The notes below the pieces were generated by a model. The model was given only the letters and a program-made list of their open reading frames with translations. It made no database searches and was not told the origin of the DNA. The position numbers were made by a program, and so were the translations under genes. Of a stretch of 64,000 bases of DNA, positions 42,591-53,280 are shown piece after piece (position 1 is the stretch's first letter; each line of letters opens with the position of its first letter). Source of the stretch: a bacterium (GTDB lineage: Bacteria > Oederibacteriota > JAAXVQ01 > JAUVAV01). Location: positions 62,001-126,000 of the forward strand of contig JAIORK010000028.1 in NCBI GenBank assembly GCA_021108215.1, written 5' to 3'.

Positions 42591-42919
42591 AGGGTCAATA
42601 AAGTCAATTAATAAATTCCACTTATATTATCTGGCACCAATACCCCATCATCGCTCTCCCAACTGATTACCGATACTATTTAGGATAGCTTGCGATTTGT
42701 AAGCAGCATGTGATCTGGGACGAGTTTTGAGGGACGGTGTTTGGTAGTAAGGTTGATTCATCTGGTTCAAATCCCCTTATTTCACGACCGCGATTTTGAC
42801 GGTTTCTTTCACATCTCCGGTGACGGCATACCGCGCCCTTAAAAAAAGGACTGCCCTCCCAATGTATACCGGATGTTCGGAAACAAATTATTCTGTTAGC
42901 CGGGCCATACACGGGCTCA
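42591..42919. other. Intergenic gap
   Basis: No supported gene. A minus-strand frame (42676-42912) is not recognisable. A T-loop-like ggttcaaatcc (about 42764) does not fold into a tRNA. Confidence 0.3.
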
Positions 42920-43246
42920 TCACGTTGATAAAGGATATCCGTGCTGCTTTACATAATTCGCAAAGCTTGCTTTTTCAAGATGGCTTGAATCCTTATTTGA
43001 AAAAAAATGCAATTCCAGATCATCACCGGCTTTTTTCTGAATAATTGCACTTATTTTAGACATTTTAAATAAATCCCATTTTTCAAACTCTTCTATAAAT
43101 ATCCCAAGATCAATATCACTATATTGATCTTCTTTTCCCTCCGCATAAGAACCAAAAATATAGGCTTCACCAATTTCTGTATAATCGCGTAATAATTTTA
43201 CAGCCTGAATGGCCCTGGCTTTAATCAAAGCATCAATTTCAGCCAT
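42920..43246 (-). CDS. MNT-type nucleotidyltransferase (HEPN/MNT module)
   Basis: 108 residues with the minimal nucleotidyltransferase signature G-S-Y-A-E-G-K-E-D-Q-Y-S-D-I-D-L (residues about 32-47), providing the paired catalytic Asp, and a third acidic position in L-E-L-H-F-F. Its start lies within the last 22 nt of the upstream HEPN gene. In studied HEPN/MNT pairs the MNT partner neutralises the HEPN protein, in some cases by adding AMP. Here it is the downstream gene. Confidence 0.9.
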   Translation of the reverse strand: MAEIDALIKARAIQAVKLLRDYTEIGEAYIFGSYAEGKEDQYSDIDLGIFIEEFEKWDLFKMSKISAIIQKKAGDDLELHFFSNKDSSHLEKASFANYVKQHGYPLST

Positions 43247-43608
43247 TGGAAAACCTCCTTCGATTTCACAAGTACCTTTTCTGTTTGTGTTCTATCCAGC
43301 AACTCACCCGCAATTTCGAGAGTATCCGGATAACGCGAATGAATATAATAATTTGATAGCTCTCTAAAAAAATCAGCACTGTCTTCTTCTAAAGTTATTT
43401 CTGCAAATTCAGCCAATCTAATCAATTGATGACTTCTTGGTGGCATTTCGTTTTTCTTTACCACTATCACTGCTTTTAATATCTTCTCAATTGCTTGTTG
43501 GCAGCAAAAAAGAACATAAAGATAACGGGATGATTCCAACATTGAGTTGGCTGTTTCCAAATCATAATTTGCTTGTTCTTGCCATTTTTTCGCAATATTC
43601 CCGGACAT
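43225..43608 (-). CDS. HEPN domain protein (HEPN/MNT module)
   Basis: 127 residues from the ATG at 43608 (GAGGGTG upstream); a GTG at 43614 would add two residues. All-helical HEPN pattern: W-x-x-Q-A-N-Y-D-L-E-T-A near the start, Y-V-L-F-C-C-Q-Q-A-I-E-K-I-L-K-A in the centre, and Y-Y-I-H-S-R-Y-P-D near the end. The canonical toxin motif R-x4-6-H is not evident; only the R-Y-P-D form seen in nucleotidyltransferase-associated HEPN proteins is present. Hence an active RNase is uncertain. Confidence 0.88.
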   Translation of the reverse strand: MSGNIAKKWQEQANYDLETANSMLESSRYLYVLFCCQQAIEKILKAVIVVKKNEMPPRSHQLIRLAEFAEITLEEDSADFFRELSNYYIHSRYPDTLEIAGELLDRTQTEKVLVKSKEVFQWLKLML

Positions 43609-43773
43609 CTTCACCCTCTATTTATTAACAATTTTATCAAATCTACTACTCCATCAAACTTTACAGTATACAATTATGTTAGTAAAGTACAATTCACAGT
43701 TGGGGGTCTGCACGCATTGACTCATATTAATTTTGAGGAACAGTGTTCAGTCGGAAAGGCGAACATTTTAGAA

Positions 43774-43810
43774 TAAAAAAGCCCTGCACCAATAAGGTGC
43801 AGGGCTTTTA
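43774..43810 (-). terminator. Terminator after the PorV-like gene (bidirectional-looking)
   Basis: Perfect 10-bp stem (gccctgcacc/ggtgcagggc) with a 5-nt loop, T-rich on both sides. Lies 14 bp past the stop of the PorV-like gene. Confidence 0.85.
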
Positions 43811-43823
43811 AAAAAGAGATTAT

Positions 43824-44792
43824 TTAGAATCCAACGCCAATCGCGATCTGATGGGTCATGCCCAGATCACCGTAGGAAAGCAGCGCATAGTCAATGCCCA
43901 GGCTGATATTGGCACCCACCGGAAGTTTAACACCGGCACCTGCTGTCAAACCGGTGATGCCGCCCAGATCGCCGGTATCTTTGATCTTGTAGCCGGCACG
44001 AACAGCCACGAGGTTGTTGTAGCAATACTCCGTCCCAATATTACCGGAGGTATAATTGACATCACCAAAAGGAAGATTGACATCCACTAAAATATTCCAG
44101 GTATCATTTTCAGAAATTTTCAAAGGCGTTTCATAGGCCAAGCCTGCTTTGGCATTCATAGGCAAAGATGCATCACCAATGCTGGTACCGAGATTCTGAA
44201 TGGACAATCCGGCCTGGAAACCCTTGGCACCCAATTCGGAGAGTTTAAAGATCGCACCCACATCGACTGCGACTGCTGAATAAGATTCTTCATCAATATT
44301 TTGACTGTAAAATTTAATCGCACCGCCAATTGCCAGAGCGGGCATAACCCACTGCCCATATCCGGCGGTAAAAGCAAATACCATGGGGGTAAACTCACCG
44401 GTAATCTCCGGGAGACCGTTGACTTCCTCAACTTTATCCATGGTGCCGTAATTGAGCATCATCAGATTGACACCCACACCTGCGCCTTCAAAAATATTCT
44501 GTGCATAGGCTAGGTATTCAAGTGCGGTGTCTTCTATATAGATGTTATGCATAAATCCTGCTTGGTGTCCCTGAATCTGCGCCAAACCGGCGGCATTCCA
44601 GGCTGTGGCATTGAGATCGTCGGCTTTGGCTACGAATGCCTCACCCATGGCAACCGGTCGAGGACCTAATCCGATTTTTAATTCCGAACCACCCACTTTG
44701 CCGATATCATAATTTGTTTGATCAGCATTTGCTAATACTGCCAAAAAACCGGCCAAAAAAACCACTCCTACCCACGCTACTGTTTTCTGCAT
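43824..44792 (-). CDS. PorV/PorQ-family outer-membrane protein
   Basis: 322 residues from the ATG at 44792 (GGGGGA upstream). Signal peptide 1-23. The mature part begins K-V-G-G-S-E-L-K-I-G-L-G-P-R-P-V-A-M-G-E-A-F-V-A, the typical entry of PorV/PorQ and UPF0164 proteins, with N-A-T-A-W-N-A-A-G-L-A as the next family block, then alternating beta-strands ending I-G-V-G-F. PorV shuttles type IX substrates to the attachment complex in Bacteroidota. Two potential substrates (6835-9549 and 36735-39347) are in this window. Has its own promoter and terminator, so it is not part of the atp transcript. Confidence 0.85.
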   Translation of the reverse strand: MQKTVAWVGVVFLAGFLAVLANADQTNYDIGKVGGSELKIGLGPRPVAMGEAFVAKADDLNATAWNAAGLAQIQGHQAGFMHNIYIEDTALEYLAYAQNIFEGAGVGVNLMMLNYGTMDKVEEVNGLPEITGEFTPMVFAFTAGYGQWVMPALAIGGAIKFYSQNIDEESYSAVAVDVGAIFKLSELGAKGFQAGLSIQNLGTSIGDASLPMNAKAGLAYETPLKISENDTWNILVDVNLPFGDVNYTSGNIGTEYCYNNLVAVRAGYKIKDTGDLGGITGLTAGAGVKLPVGANISLGIDYALLSYGDLGMTHQIAIGVGF

Positions 44793-44837
44793 TGTGCTTC
44801 CCCCTTTATCCATGCTGAATTCACTTTATACCTTGTT

Positions 44838-44865
44838 ATCATATTTTCCTGAGCCTATCAAGCAA
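44838..44865 (-). promoter_or_regulatory. Promoter of the PorV-like gene
   Basis: Minus strand: TTGCTT (44865-44860), 16-nt spacer, TATGAT (44843-44838), about 40 nt before the start region. Confidence 0.55.
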
Positions 44866-44876
44866 ATTAAATGCCC

Positions 44877-45299
44877 TCAAGAGCCTTTCCTGCGCCGCAC
44901 CACATTGGCGACGCTAAGTCGCGCCAGCGCTTTTTTCAAGGAAACTTCCACACCCTCCATTTCAGCGCCATGCAGCCCTTTTTTCATCTGCGCGAGGGCA
45001 CGTTCTTTCTCCTTGCGCGCCGCTTCAATATCAATATCCTCAGCCAATTCGGCGGTGTCGGCCAGAATCATTGTTTTGTTCGCCGACACCTCTGCATAGC
45101 CCCCGCCAATCGCATAAATAATTTCCTCCGCACCGCGCTGCACCTTGAGCATTCCGGGTTTGAGTGCCGCCACCAACGGCAAGTGGCCGGGCAGCACACC
45201 AAAACTCCCCTCCAGACCCGGACAAACAAGCGCATCCACTTCCTCGGCAGCTACATGGCGTTCCGGTGTTACCAATTCCAACAATATTTTCTTTTCCAT
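44877..45299 (-). CDS. atpC: F-type ATP synthase subunit epsilon
   Basis: 140 residues from the ATG at 45299 with GAGGGTG just upstream. N-terminal beta-sandwich (L-E-L-V-T-P-E-R-H-V, G-S-F-G-V-L-P-G-H-L-P-L-V) followed by the two-helix end (E-A-A-R-K-E-K-E-R-A-L-A-Q). It is part of the rotor stalk and can inhibit ATPase activity. Last gene of the atp operon. Confidence 0.95.
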   Translation of the reverse strand: MEKKILLELVTPERHVAAEEVDALVCPGLEGSFGVLPGHLPLVAALKPGMLKVQRGAEEIIYAIGGGYAEVSANKTMILADTAELAEDIDIEAARKEKERALAQMKKGLHGAEMEGVEVSLKKALARLSVANVVRRRKGS

Positions 45300-45340
45300 T
45301 GTCACCCTCTGTTATCGTGCCGGCGCGAATCCATGGTCCA

Positions 45341-46771
<1,431 letters not shown>

Positions 46772-46811
46772 TCATGCCGTCGGCATGCAACTCCATAATA
46801 CATTTCCAACA

Positions 46812-47681
46812 TTATGCATTAATCGCTTCCGCACTTCCCACCAATTCTGAAATTTCATTAGTGATCATGGCCTGACGCGCCCGGTTCATCTGCAAGGTCA
46901 GATCATCAATCATCTCACTGGCACTTTGGGTCGCACTATCCATGGCCTGCATACGCGCCGCCAACTCAGCGGCTTTTGATTCGAGCATCGCACGCCACAA
47001 TGATATTTTCACATACCGGGGAAGCATATACTTAAAGATCTCCGCTTCCCCGGGTTCAAACATATATTCACGCAACCGTTGTCCCTCGTTTTCCGCAGGT
47101 TCCGGTTTGGGCAACGGCAGAATAATTTTTTCCGTGACTTCCTGGGTCATCATGGATTTGAATCCATTGAAAACAAATGTCAGACTCGACCAACGCCCCG
47201 CGCTGTAAAGGTCTATCAATTCCTGCCCCATGGCATCGGCATGGTGCCAGCTCAATTCCTGCCAAAACCCCGCCCACTCCTTGAAGGGTTTAATCCCTGA
47301 ACGTCTAAAAAAATCCACGGATTTCCTTCCCAGCGCCAACACTTCCGCATCCCCGGGTTTTTCCAATACTGCCAGTTTACGTCCCACTGCCTGTAATGTC
47401 TGCACATTGAACCCGGCACACAATCCCTTGTCTGCGGTCATAACAACCAATCCGGCAGGTGCTTTTGGATTTCCCTGCAATAGCGGATGATTGTCATCGC
47501 CGGAACGACCGGCACTGTTGACCACCATCTCTTTAATCTTGGTGCTGTAAGGACGCGCTTCCATCAACTGGGTCTGCGCTTTGCGCAAACGTGCCGAGGC
47601 GACCATCTTCATCGCGCGGGTGATCTGCTGAATATTTTTAACACTCTTGATCCGGTCACGGACCTGTCGGACATTGGCCAC
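46812..47681 (-). CDS. atpG: F-type ATP synthase subunit gamma
   Basis: 289 residues. The start is GTG at 47681 (V-A-N-V-R-Q-V-R-D-R-I-K-S-V), with GGAGTG about 8 nt upstream; a frame extension to 47744 is unsupported. Central rotor shaft: N-terminal helix with I-T-R-A-M-K-M-V-A-S-A-R-L-R-K and C-terminal helix with A-M-D-S-A-T-Q-S-A-S-E-M-I-D. Separated from atpA by an unusually long 314-bp gap containing REP-like palindromes. Confidence 0.96.
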   Translation of the reverse strand: MANVRQVRDRIKSVKNIQQITRAMKMVASARLRKAQTQLMEARPYSTKIKEMVVNSAGRSGDDNHPLLQGNPKAPAGLVVMTADKGLCAGFNVQTLQAVGRKLAVLEKPGDAEVLALGRKSVDFFRRSGIKPFKEWAGFWQELSWHHADAMGQELIDLYSAGRWSSLTFVFNGFKSMMTQEVTEKIILPLPKPEPAENEGQRLREYMFEPGEAEIFKYMLPRYVKISLWRAMLESKAAELAARMQAMDSATQSASEMIDDLTLQMNRARQAMITNEISELVGSAEAINA

Positions 47682-47995
47682 GGAACAACACTCCTTTGTT
47701 GTGCGACTGCTTTGGCCGTGGACTGTTGCCCGTTGCCAAAGCACAAAAAACCACTAATTTATGCCAGTGGCTTTTATCGTGCTGGTGCGAACACGATGGA
47801 CAGCCTGCCCGGCGAATGCCGGGTAAGTCCATCAATGAAGCAAGTAAAAATATCGCCGATTGAAGGTGGAGCACCGAATTGATATTTCAGCGACTCGGCG
47901 CGACATCCTGCCATGCTTTAAGGCAGGGCGAACATCTCTCGACAAAAATCCCACGGGCAGCCTGCCCGGCGTATGCCGGGTAAACCCGTGGATTT
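47682..47995. repeat. Intra-operon gap with two REP-like palindromes
   Basis: A tgcccggcgaatgccgggt copy lies at 47806-47824 and a second (gtat variant) at 47963-47981. The second is nested in a larger stem (aaaatcccacggg at 47945-47957, cccgtggatttt at 47985-47996) that reaches the atpA stop. No coding sequence recognised. It may attenuate or process the atp transcript between atpA and atpG. Confidence 0.7.
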
Positions 47996-49507
47996 TTATT
48001 CCTTAAAACTTTTTTTAAATTCTTTAATCGCTTCCTGTACCTGTTCTTGCAGGGCATCATCCATAACACCTTTTTCCTTGACAGTCGCCAGCAATGATCC
48101 ATGTGACTCGCGGCAAAAGGCCAGTAGTTCTTTTTCAAAACGAATCACCGCTTTTACCGGCACATCATCCAGACCACCGGTCGTGCCGGCCAGGATAATA
48201 ACAATCTGTTCTTCAATCGGCATGGGAACATATTGCGGCTGCTTGAGTACCTGCATCATACGCTCACCGCGCGCCAATTGCGCTTTGGTGGCTTTGTCCA
48301 AATCAGAGCCAAACTGGGCAAACGCAGCCAATTCGCGGTACTGCGACATGTCCATGCGTAACCGGCCCGCCATTTGTTTCATGGCTTTAATCTGTGCACT
48401 GCCGCCGACGCGCGAGACCGAGAGACCAACATTGATGGCCGGACGCTGTCCGGAGTGAAACAAGTTCCCCTCCAAAAAAATCTGGCCGTCTGTAATGGAA
48501 ATAACATTGGTCGGAATATACGCTGAAATATCTCCGGCCTGTGTCTCAATCAACGGCAGTGCTGTCAATGACCCGCCGCCGAGTTCATTATTCAATTTAG
48601 ACGCACGCTCCAAAAGGCGTGAGTGCAGATAAAAAACATCCCCCGGATAGGCTTCGCGTCCCGGCGGCCGGCGAAGCAGCAAAGACATCTGACGATACGC
48701 AATGGCGTGCTTGGACAGGTCATCATAAATAATCAGGGCATGCTGCCCGTTCATTAAAAATTCTTCCGCCATCGCACATCCGGCATAAGGCGCCAAATAC
48801 AGCATGGGCGCGGGTTCGCTGGCACCGGCTGTGACCACAATGGTTTTATCCATGACCTGATGTTCTTCCAGCGTTTTAACCACCTGCGCGACCGTGGATT
48901 GCTTTTGCCCGATCGCGACATAGACACAAAAAACATCTGTATTTTTTTGATTGATAATGGCATCCACAGCCACGGCGGTCTTCCCGGTCTGGCGGTCGCC
49001 AATAATCAACTCACGTTGCCCGCGTCCAATCGGAACCATGGCATCAATCGCTTTAATACCGGTTTGCAACGGCTCTTTCACCGGCTGGCGTTCCACCACA
49101 CCATGCGCACGCCTTTCCACCGGCCGCCGGTTACAGTCCGCAGGCAGGTCCCCTTTGCCGTCAATCGGCTGTCCCAAGGCATTGACCACCCTGCCCAGCA
49201 GTGCTTTTCCCGTGGGTACTTCCATAATTTTCCGTGTCCGCTTGACCTTGTCGCCTTCTTTAATCAACGTGTAATCACCGAGCAAAACACAACCGACATT
49301 ATCTTTCTCCAGATTGAGGACCATGCCATACACATTGTTGGGAAATTCCAGCAGCTCCATGGACATGGCACCGGTCAGCCCCCAGATCCGGGCAATACCA
49401 TCGCCGACCTGTAAAACCGTCCCGACTTCCTCCAACTCAGACTGGCTGGTAAATCCCTCCAGCTGCTTTTTGATAACATCCGTAACTTCTTCCGGTGAGA
49501 TCTTCAT
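47996..49507 (-). CDS. atpA: F-type ATP synthase subunit alpha
   Basis: 503 residues. Non-catalytic nucleotide-binding subunit with Walker [21 protein letters not shown] near the start and the S-R-V-G-G-S-A-Q arginine-finger region. AAGGGAG precedes the ATG. Confidence 0.98.
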   Translation of the reverse strand: MKISPEEVTDVIKKQLEGFTSQSELEEVGTVLQVGDGIARIWGLTGAMSMELLEFPNNVYGMVLNLEKDNVGCVLLGDYTLIKEGDKVKRTRKIMEVPTGKALLGRVVNALGQPIDGKGDLPADCNRRPVERRAHGVVERQPVKEPLQTGIKAIDAMVPIGRGQRELIIGDRQTGKTAVAVDAIINQKNTDVFCVYVAIGQKQSTVAQVVKTLEEHQVMDKTIVVTAGASEPAPMLYLAPYAGCAMAEEFLMNGQHALIIYDDLSKHAIAYRQMSLLLRRPPGREAYPGDVFYLHSRLLERASKLNNELGGGSLTALPLIETQAGDISAYIPTNVISITDGQIFLEGNLFHSGQRPAINVGLSVSRVGGSAQIKAMKQMAGRLRMDMSQYRELAAFAQFGSDLDKATKAQLARGERMMQVLKQPQYVPMPIEEQIVIILAGTTGGLDDVPVKAVIRFEKELLAFCRESHGSLLATVKEKGVMDDALQEQVQEAIKEFKKSFKE

Positions 49508-49535
49508 GGTGCTACTCCCTTAACAATAATAGTGA

Positions 49536-50078
49536 TTAATTATCCGAGCTTAAAACACGGCGCAACTTAGCCAAACGTCCCGCCAATGTTCCGTCCAGGT
49601 GCAAATCATCCATCTCAATCCGGGCACCGGCTTTCAGGCCGGGTTCCACCTGTTCTTGTACTTCCAATTCACCTTCATAAATCGTCTGTAACTTCATACG
49701 CAATTTGCTGATCTGCTCTCGAGTCAAAGGAATTGCCGTAATGACTTTGGCAATATTTTTATTCTGGCGGACGAGCCATTCTTTTTCATAACTTTCCGCT
49801 ACAGCTTTGACCAATGCGCCCCGTCGTTTCTCGATCAACAACTTGAGCAGCGAGAGCGAGAGCGGATGGACCTTGCCTTCCAGCAGACCGCTCACGATCC
49901 GGACCTTTTTCCCCGCCTCCAGCAGCGGGTTGACCAAGAGTTCCTTCCCTTCCTGGTCCCCAAAATACTGAGTCATCAGTGTCATATCTTCCTTTACCTG
50001 ATCAGCGGATGCTTTTTCCATCGCCAGCTCTAAAAGAGCGCGTGCATACTTGGCGGCAACGACGCGGTCGGAATTCAT
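49536..50078 (-). CDS. atpH: F-type ATP synthase subunit delta
   Basis: 180 residues, OSCP-type peripheral stalk subunit. Starts M-N-S-D-R-V-V-A-A-K-Y-A-R-A-L-L-E-L-A; the C-terminal half holds the conserved V-E-P-G-L-K-A-G-A-R-I-E-M-D-D region and ends L-A-K-L-R-R-V-L. Overlaps atpF by 4 nt. Confidence 0.94.
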   Translation of the reverse strand: MNSDRVVAAKYARALLELAMEKASADQVKEDMTLMTQYFGDQEGKELLVNPLLEAGKKVRIVSGLLEGKVHPLSLSLLKLLIEKRRGALVKAVAESYEKEWLVRQNKNIAKVITAIPLTREQISKLRMKLQTIYEGELEVQEQVEPGLKAGARIEMDDLHLDGTLAGRLAKLRRVLSSDN

Positions 50079-50572
50079 GATAGTTTCTGCACCTTATCCA
50101 CTTCATCAATAAAATCATCCAACAAACGCTGCTGGACTTGTTTGTCAATGCTTTCTCCCAAGATGCGTTCAATTGCGGTCATGGAAATCTCGGTCACCTG
50201 GCTGCGCAACTCGCGAATAACCTGATCCCGTTCTATTGCCAAATCGCGCCGGGTTTTATCCAATACCTTCTGCGCCTCATCCCGCGCCTCTACCAAAATG
50301 TCCTCTTTGGCCTTGTTTCCCTTCTGGATCGCGCTGTTGATCTCTTTGCGTGCGTGCTCCTCAATATCCGAGAGGCGACGGTGATAATCCGCTTCCAATG
50401 ACTCAATCTCACGACGACCGTGATCCGCCTTTTCCAGGTCACCAGATATTTTCCGGGTCCGTTCCTGCATCATCTTGGTCAACGGTCCCCAAAATAGTTT
50501 CCATACAACGACCATGGCCACCAAAAAGGTGACGACTTGAGTAATTAAAAGCGGCCAGCTGATTTCAATCAT
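50075..50572 (-). CDS. atpF: F-type ATP synthase subunit b
   Basis: 165 residues. One N-terminal membrane helix (about 6-27) then a long charged coiled coil with K-A-D-H-G-R-R-E-I-E-S-L-E-A-D and the family's A-I-E-R-I-L-G-E end. AAGGAG lies 10 nt before the ATG. Forms the peripheral stalk with delta. Confidence 0.95.
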   Translation of the reverse strand: MIEISWPLLITQVVTFLVAMVVVWKLFWGPLTKMMQERTRKISGDLEKADHGRREIESLEADYHRRLSDIEEHARKEINSAIQKGNKAKEDILVEARDEAQKVLDKTRRDLAIERDQVIRELRSQVTEISMTAIERILGESIDKQVQQRLLDDFIDEVDKVQKLS

Positions 50573-50641
50573 AATAAACCTGCTCCTTTGTGCTCCCGCA
50601 ATTCCCCTGCACTGAGGCGCGGGGAATTCGCGGCGAATAAA

Positions 50642-51052
<411 letters not shown>

Positions 51053-51090
51053 TTATTTTCAGGACCCCAGGCCCTTGTTTGCCTTCCCTT

Positions 51091-51125
51091 TTTCCGCTTT
51101 CCGCTTTCCGCTTTCCGGTTTCCGG
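51091..51125. repeat. Five tandem 7-bp units between atpE and atpB
   Basis: tttccgc three times followed by tttccgg twice, ending one base before the atpB stop. Prone to slippage; a possible phase-variable spacer in the operon. Confidence 0.8.
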
Positions 51126-51126
51126 T

Positions 51127-51846
51127 TTAATGCCCTTCCGTCTGCATAGCGCCACCGATATACACCATGGCCAAAAGCATAAACACAAAAGCCTGAATAA
51201 TACTCACTAAAATCCCCAATAAAATAATCAAGGGCCGGAGAACAAGCGGTACTAAGGTTAAAATTTCCTGAATCAGATTACCGGACGGCAGAAAAATAAT
51301 CACCAAAAGCGCCAAAACACCGAGCAAAATTTCCTTGGCTAAAATATTTCCGAACAAGCGGAATGAAAGCGAGAGCGGACGGGCCAGTTCGCTGATCAGT
51401 TCGATAATCAACATAAAGGGTTTGAGCCATACCGGCACCGGCCCAAACCAGTGTTTGACATATCCCCAGACCCCCTGTTCCCTGACACCAAAATAATGGG
51501 TGGAAAAAAACACAACCAAGGCCAGCCCCACGGTAGTGGAAAGCCGGCTGGTGCTGGAAAAAAGTCCTGGAATCAATCCCATAAGATTGGAAACCAAAAT
51601 AAAAAAGAAGAGCATTGTAAACAAAGGATAGAATTTTTGTGCTTGCGGCCCGATCATGTCATCGGCAAACTGATAAATAATATTTAAAATCCATTCCATA
51701 AAATTCTGTGCACCCCGCGGCACATGGCTGAGCTTGCGGGTGGCTGCCCAGGAAAGCAAACCAATAATTGCCACACCCAGCAGGCTCATCAGGATACTGG
51801 CGTCAAAGGGAAGATGAAATTCTACTGCTTCCGGAACTGCACTCAT
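51127..51846 (-). CDS. atpB: F-type ATP synthase subunit a
   Basis: 239 residues, about five to six membrane helices. The essential Arg lies in E-L-A-R-P-L-S-L-S-F-R-L-F-G-N-I-L-A (family motif). The N-terminal half holds N-L-M-G-L-I-P-G. Provides the ion half-channels against the c-ring. Confidence 0.96.
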   Translation of the reverse strand: MSAVPEAVEFHLPFDASILMSLLGVAIIGLLSWAATRKLSHVPRGAQNFMEWILNIIYQFADDMIGPQAQKFYPLFTMLFFFILVSNLMGLIPGLFSSTSRLSTTVGLALVVFFSTHYFGVREQGVWGYVKHWFGPVPVWLKPFMLIIELISELARPLSLSFRLFGNILAKEILLGVLALLVIIFLPSGNLIQEILTLVPLVLRPLIILLGILVSIIQAFVFMLLAMVYIGGAMQTEGH

Positions 51847-52073
51847 CGTAACCGCCTTAAGTCATCGATATTGAAAAACTGCTTTTTCGGTCATCACGAG
51901 CAGCTTGCCCGGCGCACTTGCCCGGCGAATGCCGGGTGCCGGGCAGCGATCTCAGCTCTTCCTTAATAAATCAAGAGATCGCGACCAAAGGAAGTCCCAT
52001 ACGATTCCCCAGCCGGTTGGAGCTGCGTCGCTTCCGCTCCTCGCAATGACTATTTCTGCTTTTTCAGAATCGA
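51847..52073. repeat. Gap with nested REP-like palindromes (51906-51947)
   Basis: Contains tgcccggcgaatgccgggt (51919-51937) with further gcccggc/gccgggc arms on both sides, making a compound stem-loop between atpI and atpB. No gene seen. Confidence 0.7.
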
Positions 52074-52415
52074 CTAAGTACTCAGTGCCCGAAAAAATGC
52101 GGCAGGCATCTGTATAATCGTATAACCAATCAATACACCCGCGATATGAATCGCCGGTGCTTTGACGGCAAGGAACATCACACCGCCGATCAAAGCATAC
52201 CGTAATAATGTATGCAAAAATAATTTTCGACGGACTTCAGGCAAACCTTTAGACAAAAATCGTCTTACGCTCAACCCGACCCAAACATAGCTGATAAAAC
52301 CCAGAATTTCCCCCAGCAAGGCCCCCCGGCCCCAGGCTGGAAGCCCGGTGATGAAAAACGTAATTGGAACCGCGATTCCAATCACAGTCAAGATACGCCT
52401 AAAAAATGGCTTCAT
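52074..52415 (-). CDS. atpI: ATP synthase subunit I-like membrane protein
   Basis: 113 residues with four hydrophobic segments and little polar sequence. Position upstream of atpB and size fit AtpI, which helps c-ring assembly or magnesium supply. Overlaps the AtpZ-like gene by 4 nt. Sequence conservation in this family is low, so the call rests mainly on context. Confidence 0.7.
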   Translation of the reverse strand: MKPFFRRILTVIGIAVPITFFITGLPAWGRGALLGEILGFISYVWVGLSVRRFLSKGLPEVRRKLFLHTLLRYALIGGVMFLAVKAPAIHIAGVLIGYTIIQMPAAFFRALST

Positions 52416-52642
52416 TTTTTGGTGTTTGAATCCCCCAAGGAAACAACTGTCCGAAAAACATTATAAAACCCTGCAACAATCCCCATCACCATAAAAAAAA
52501 GCATCATCCAAGGACTGCTGCCCAGCAAGCGGTCCAGCCAAACACCGATGGCTGTTCCAACGAAAATACAGGCTGCAAGCATGATCCCGGCCATACTTGC
52601 CTGGCCTAGTTGGCGATATTTTGGAAAATTTTTTTTTTGCAT
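52412..52642 (-). CDS. atpZ: AtpZ/AtpI-family two-helix protein
   Basis: 76 residues with two membrane helices. Family pattern: G-T-A-I-G-V-W-L-D, P-W-M-M-L-F-F-M-V-M-G-I-V-A-G-F-Y-N-V-F-R. Such proteins precede atp operons and aid assembly. The ATG is 6 bp past the DUF151 gene, with an A-rich leader. Confidence 0.8.
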   Translation of the reverse strand: MQKKNFPKYRQLGQASMAGIMLAACIFVGTAIGVWLDRLLGSSPWMMLFFMVMGIVAGFYNVFRTVVSLGDSNTKK

Positions 52643-52648
52643 CCTGAA

Positions 52649-53122
52649 TCAACGATTAAAATCGGCCGGTTTAAGGTCCTGAAAGAATTTTTTAAATTCA
52701 ATCTTCTCTTTTTCATACTTGGATTTATCGGTGATGCTGGCTTCCACAATAACCTTCTCGGAAACAAAAATCGAACACTCTGCACGCAACCCCAATGCAA
52801 TGGCATCGGAAGGCCGGGCGTCAATTTCCCACTCCTCGTCTCCGCGGATAAGCGATATCCGTGCATAAAACGTGTTGTTTTGGATATTATGAATTAAAAT
52901 ACGGTCAATGGTGACGCCCAATGTCTCCAGAATCGATTTCATGAGGTCATGCGTCATGGGCCTGGGAACATTAATTTTTTCCAAGGCAATCAAAATCGCA
53001 TCCGCTTCATAAATGCCGATCCAAATAGGCAGATATCTTTTCTCTTCAGGGTCAGTCAGAATGACCACCGGTATTTTGGAGTTGGCGTCAACCGCCAAAC
53101 CCTTTACTTTCATCTCAACCAT
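52649..53122 (-). CDS. Bifunctional nuclease-domain protein (DUF151)
   Basis: 157 residues. Begins V-E-M-K-V-K-G-L-A-V-D and carries the DUF151 blocks L-P-I-W-I-G-I-Y-E-A-D-A-I, R-P-M-T-H-D-L-M and D-A-R-P-S-D-A-I-A-L-G. Members have been described as nucleases in plants and are common in bacteria without a firm role. GAGGAGG precedes the ATG. It is the first gene after a strong promoter, so it heads the atp transcript. Confidence 0.9.
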   Translation of the reverse strand: MVEMKVKGLAVDANSKIPVVILTDPEEKRYLPIWIGIYEADAILIALEKINVPRPMTHDLMKSILETLGVTIDRILIHNIQNNTFYARISLIRGDEEWEIDARPSDAIALGLRAECSIFVSEKVIVEASITDKSKYEKEKIEFKKFFQDLKPADFNR

Positions 53123-53147
53123 GGCAATGCCTCCTCAATCGGGAAGG

Positions 53148-53176
53148 ATTATACCTAAACTGTTTGGTCAGAACAA
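53148..53176 (-). promoter_or_regulatory. Strong promoter of the DUF151-atp operon
   Basis: Minus strand: TTGTTC (53176-53171), 17-nt spacer, perfect TATAAT (53153-53148). Leader about 20 nt. Confidence 0.8.
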
Positions 53177-53280
53177 GGGTAAATATGATTTCTGTCCTTC
53201 TTTTTTCTTTCCCAAATGTAGCTTCGGCTTTTTACTTTTTTCATAAAGCCCGAATTCAATATCCGTAACCATATGATATT

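Noticed and set aside
42764-42775. tRNA T-loop-like ggttcaaatcc
   Set aside because: Flanking bases do not form a T-stem and no acceptor, D or anticodon arm is present.
42676-42912. Minus-strand 78-residue frame
   Set aside because: No ribosome-binding site, no recognisable content.
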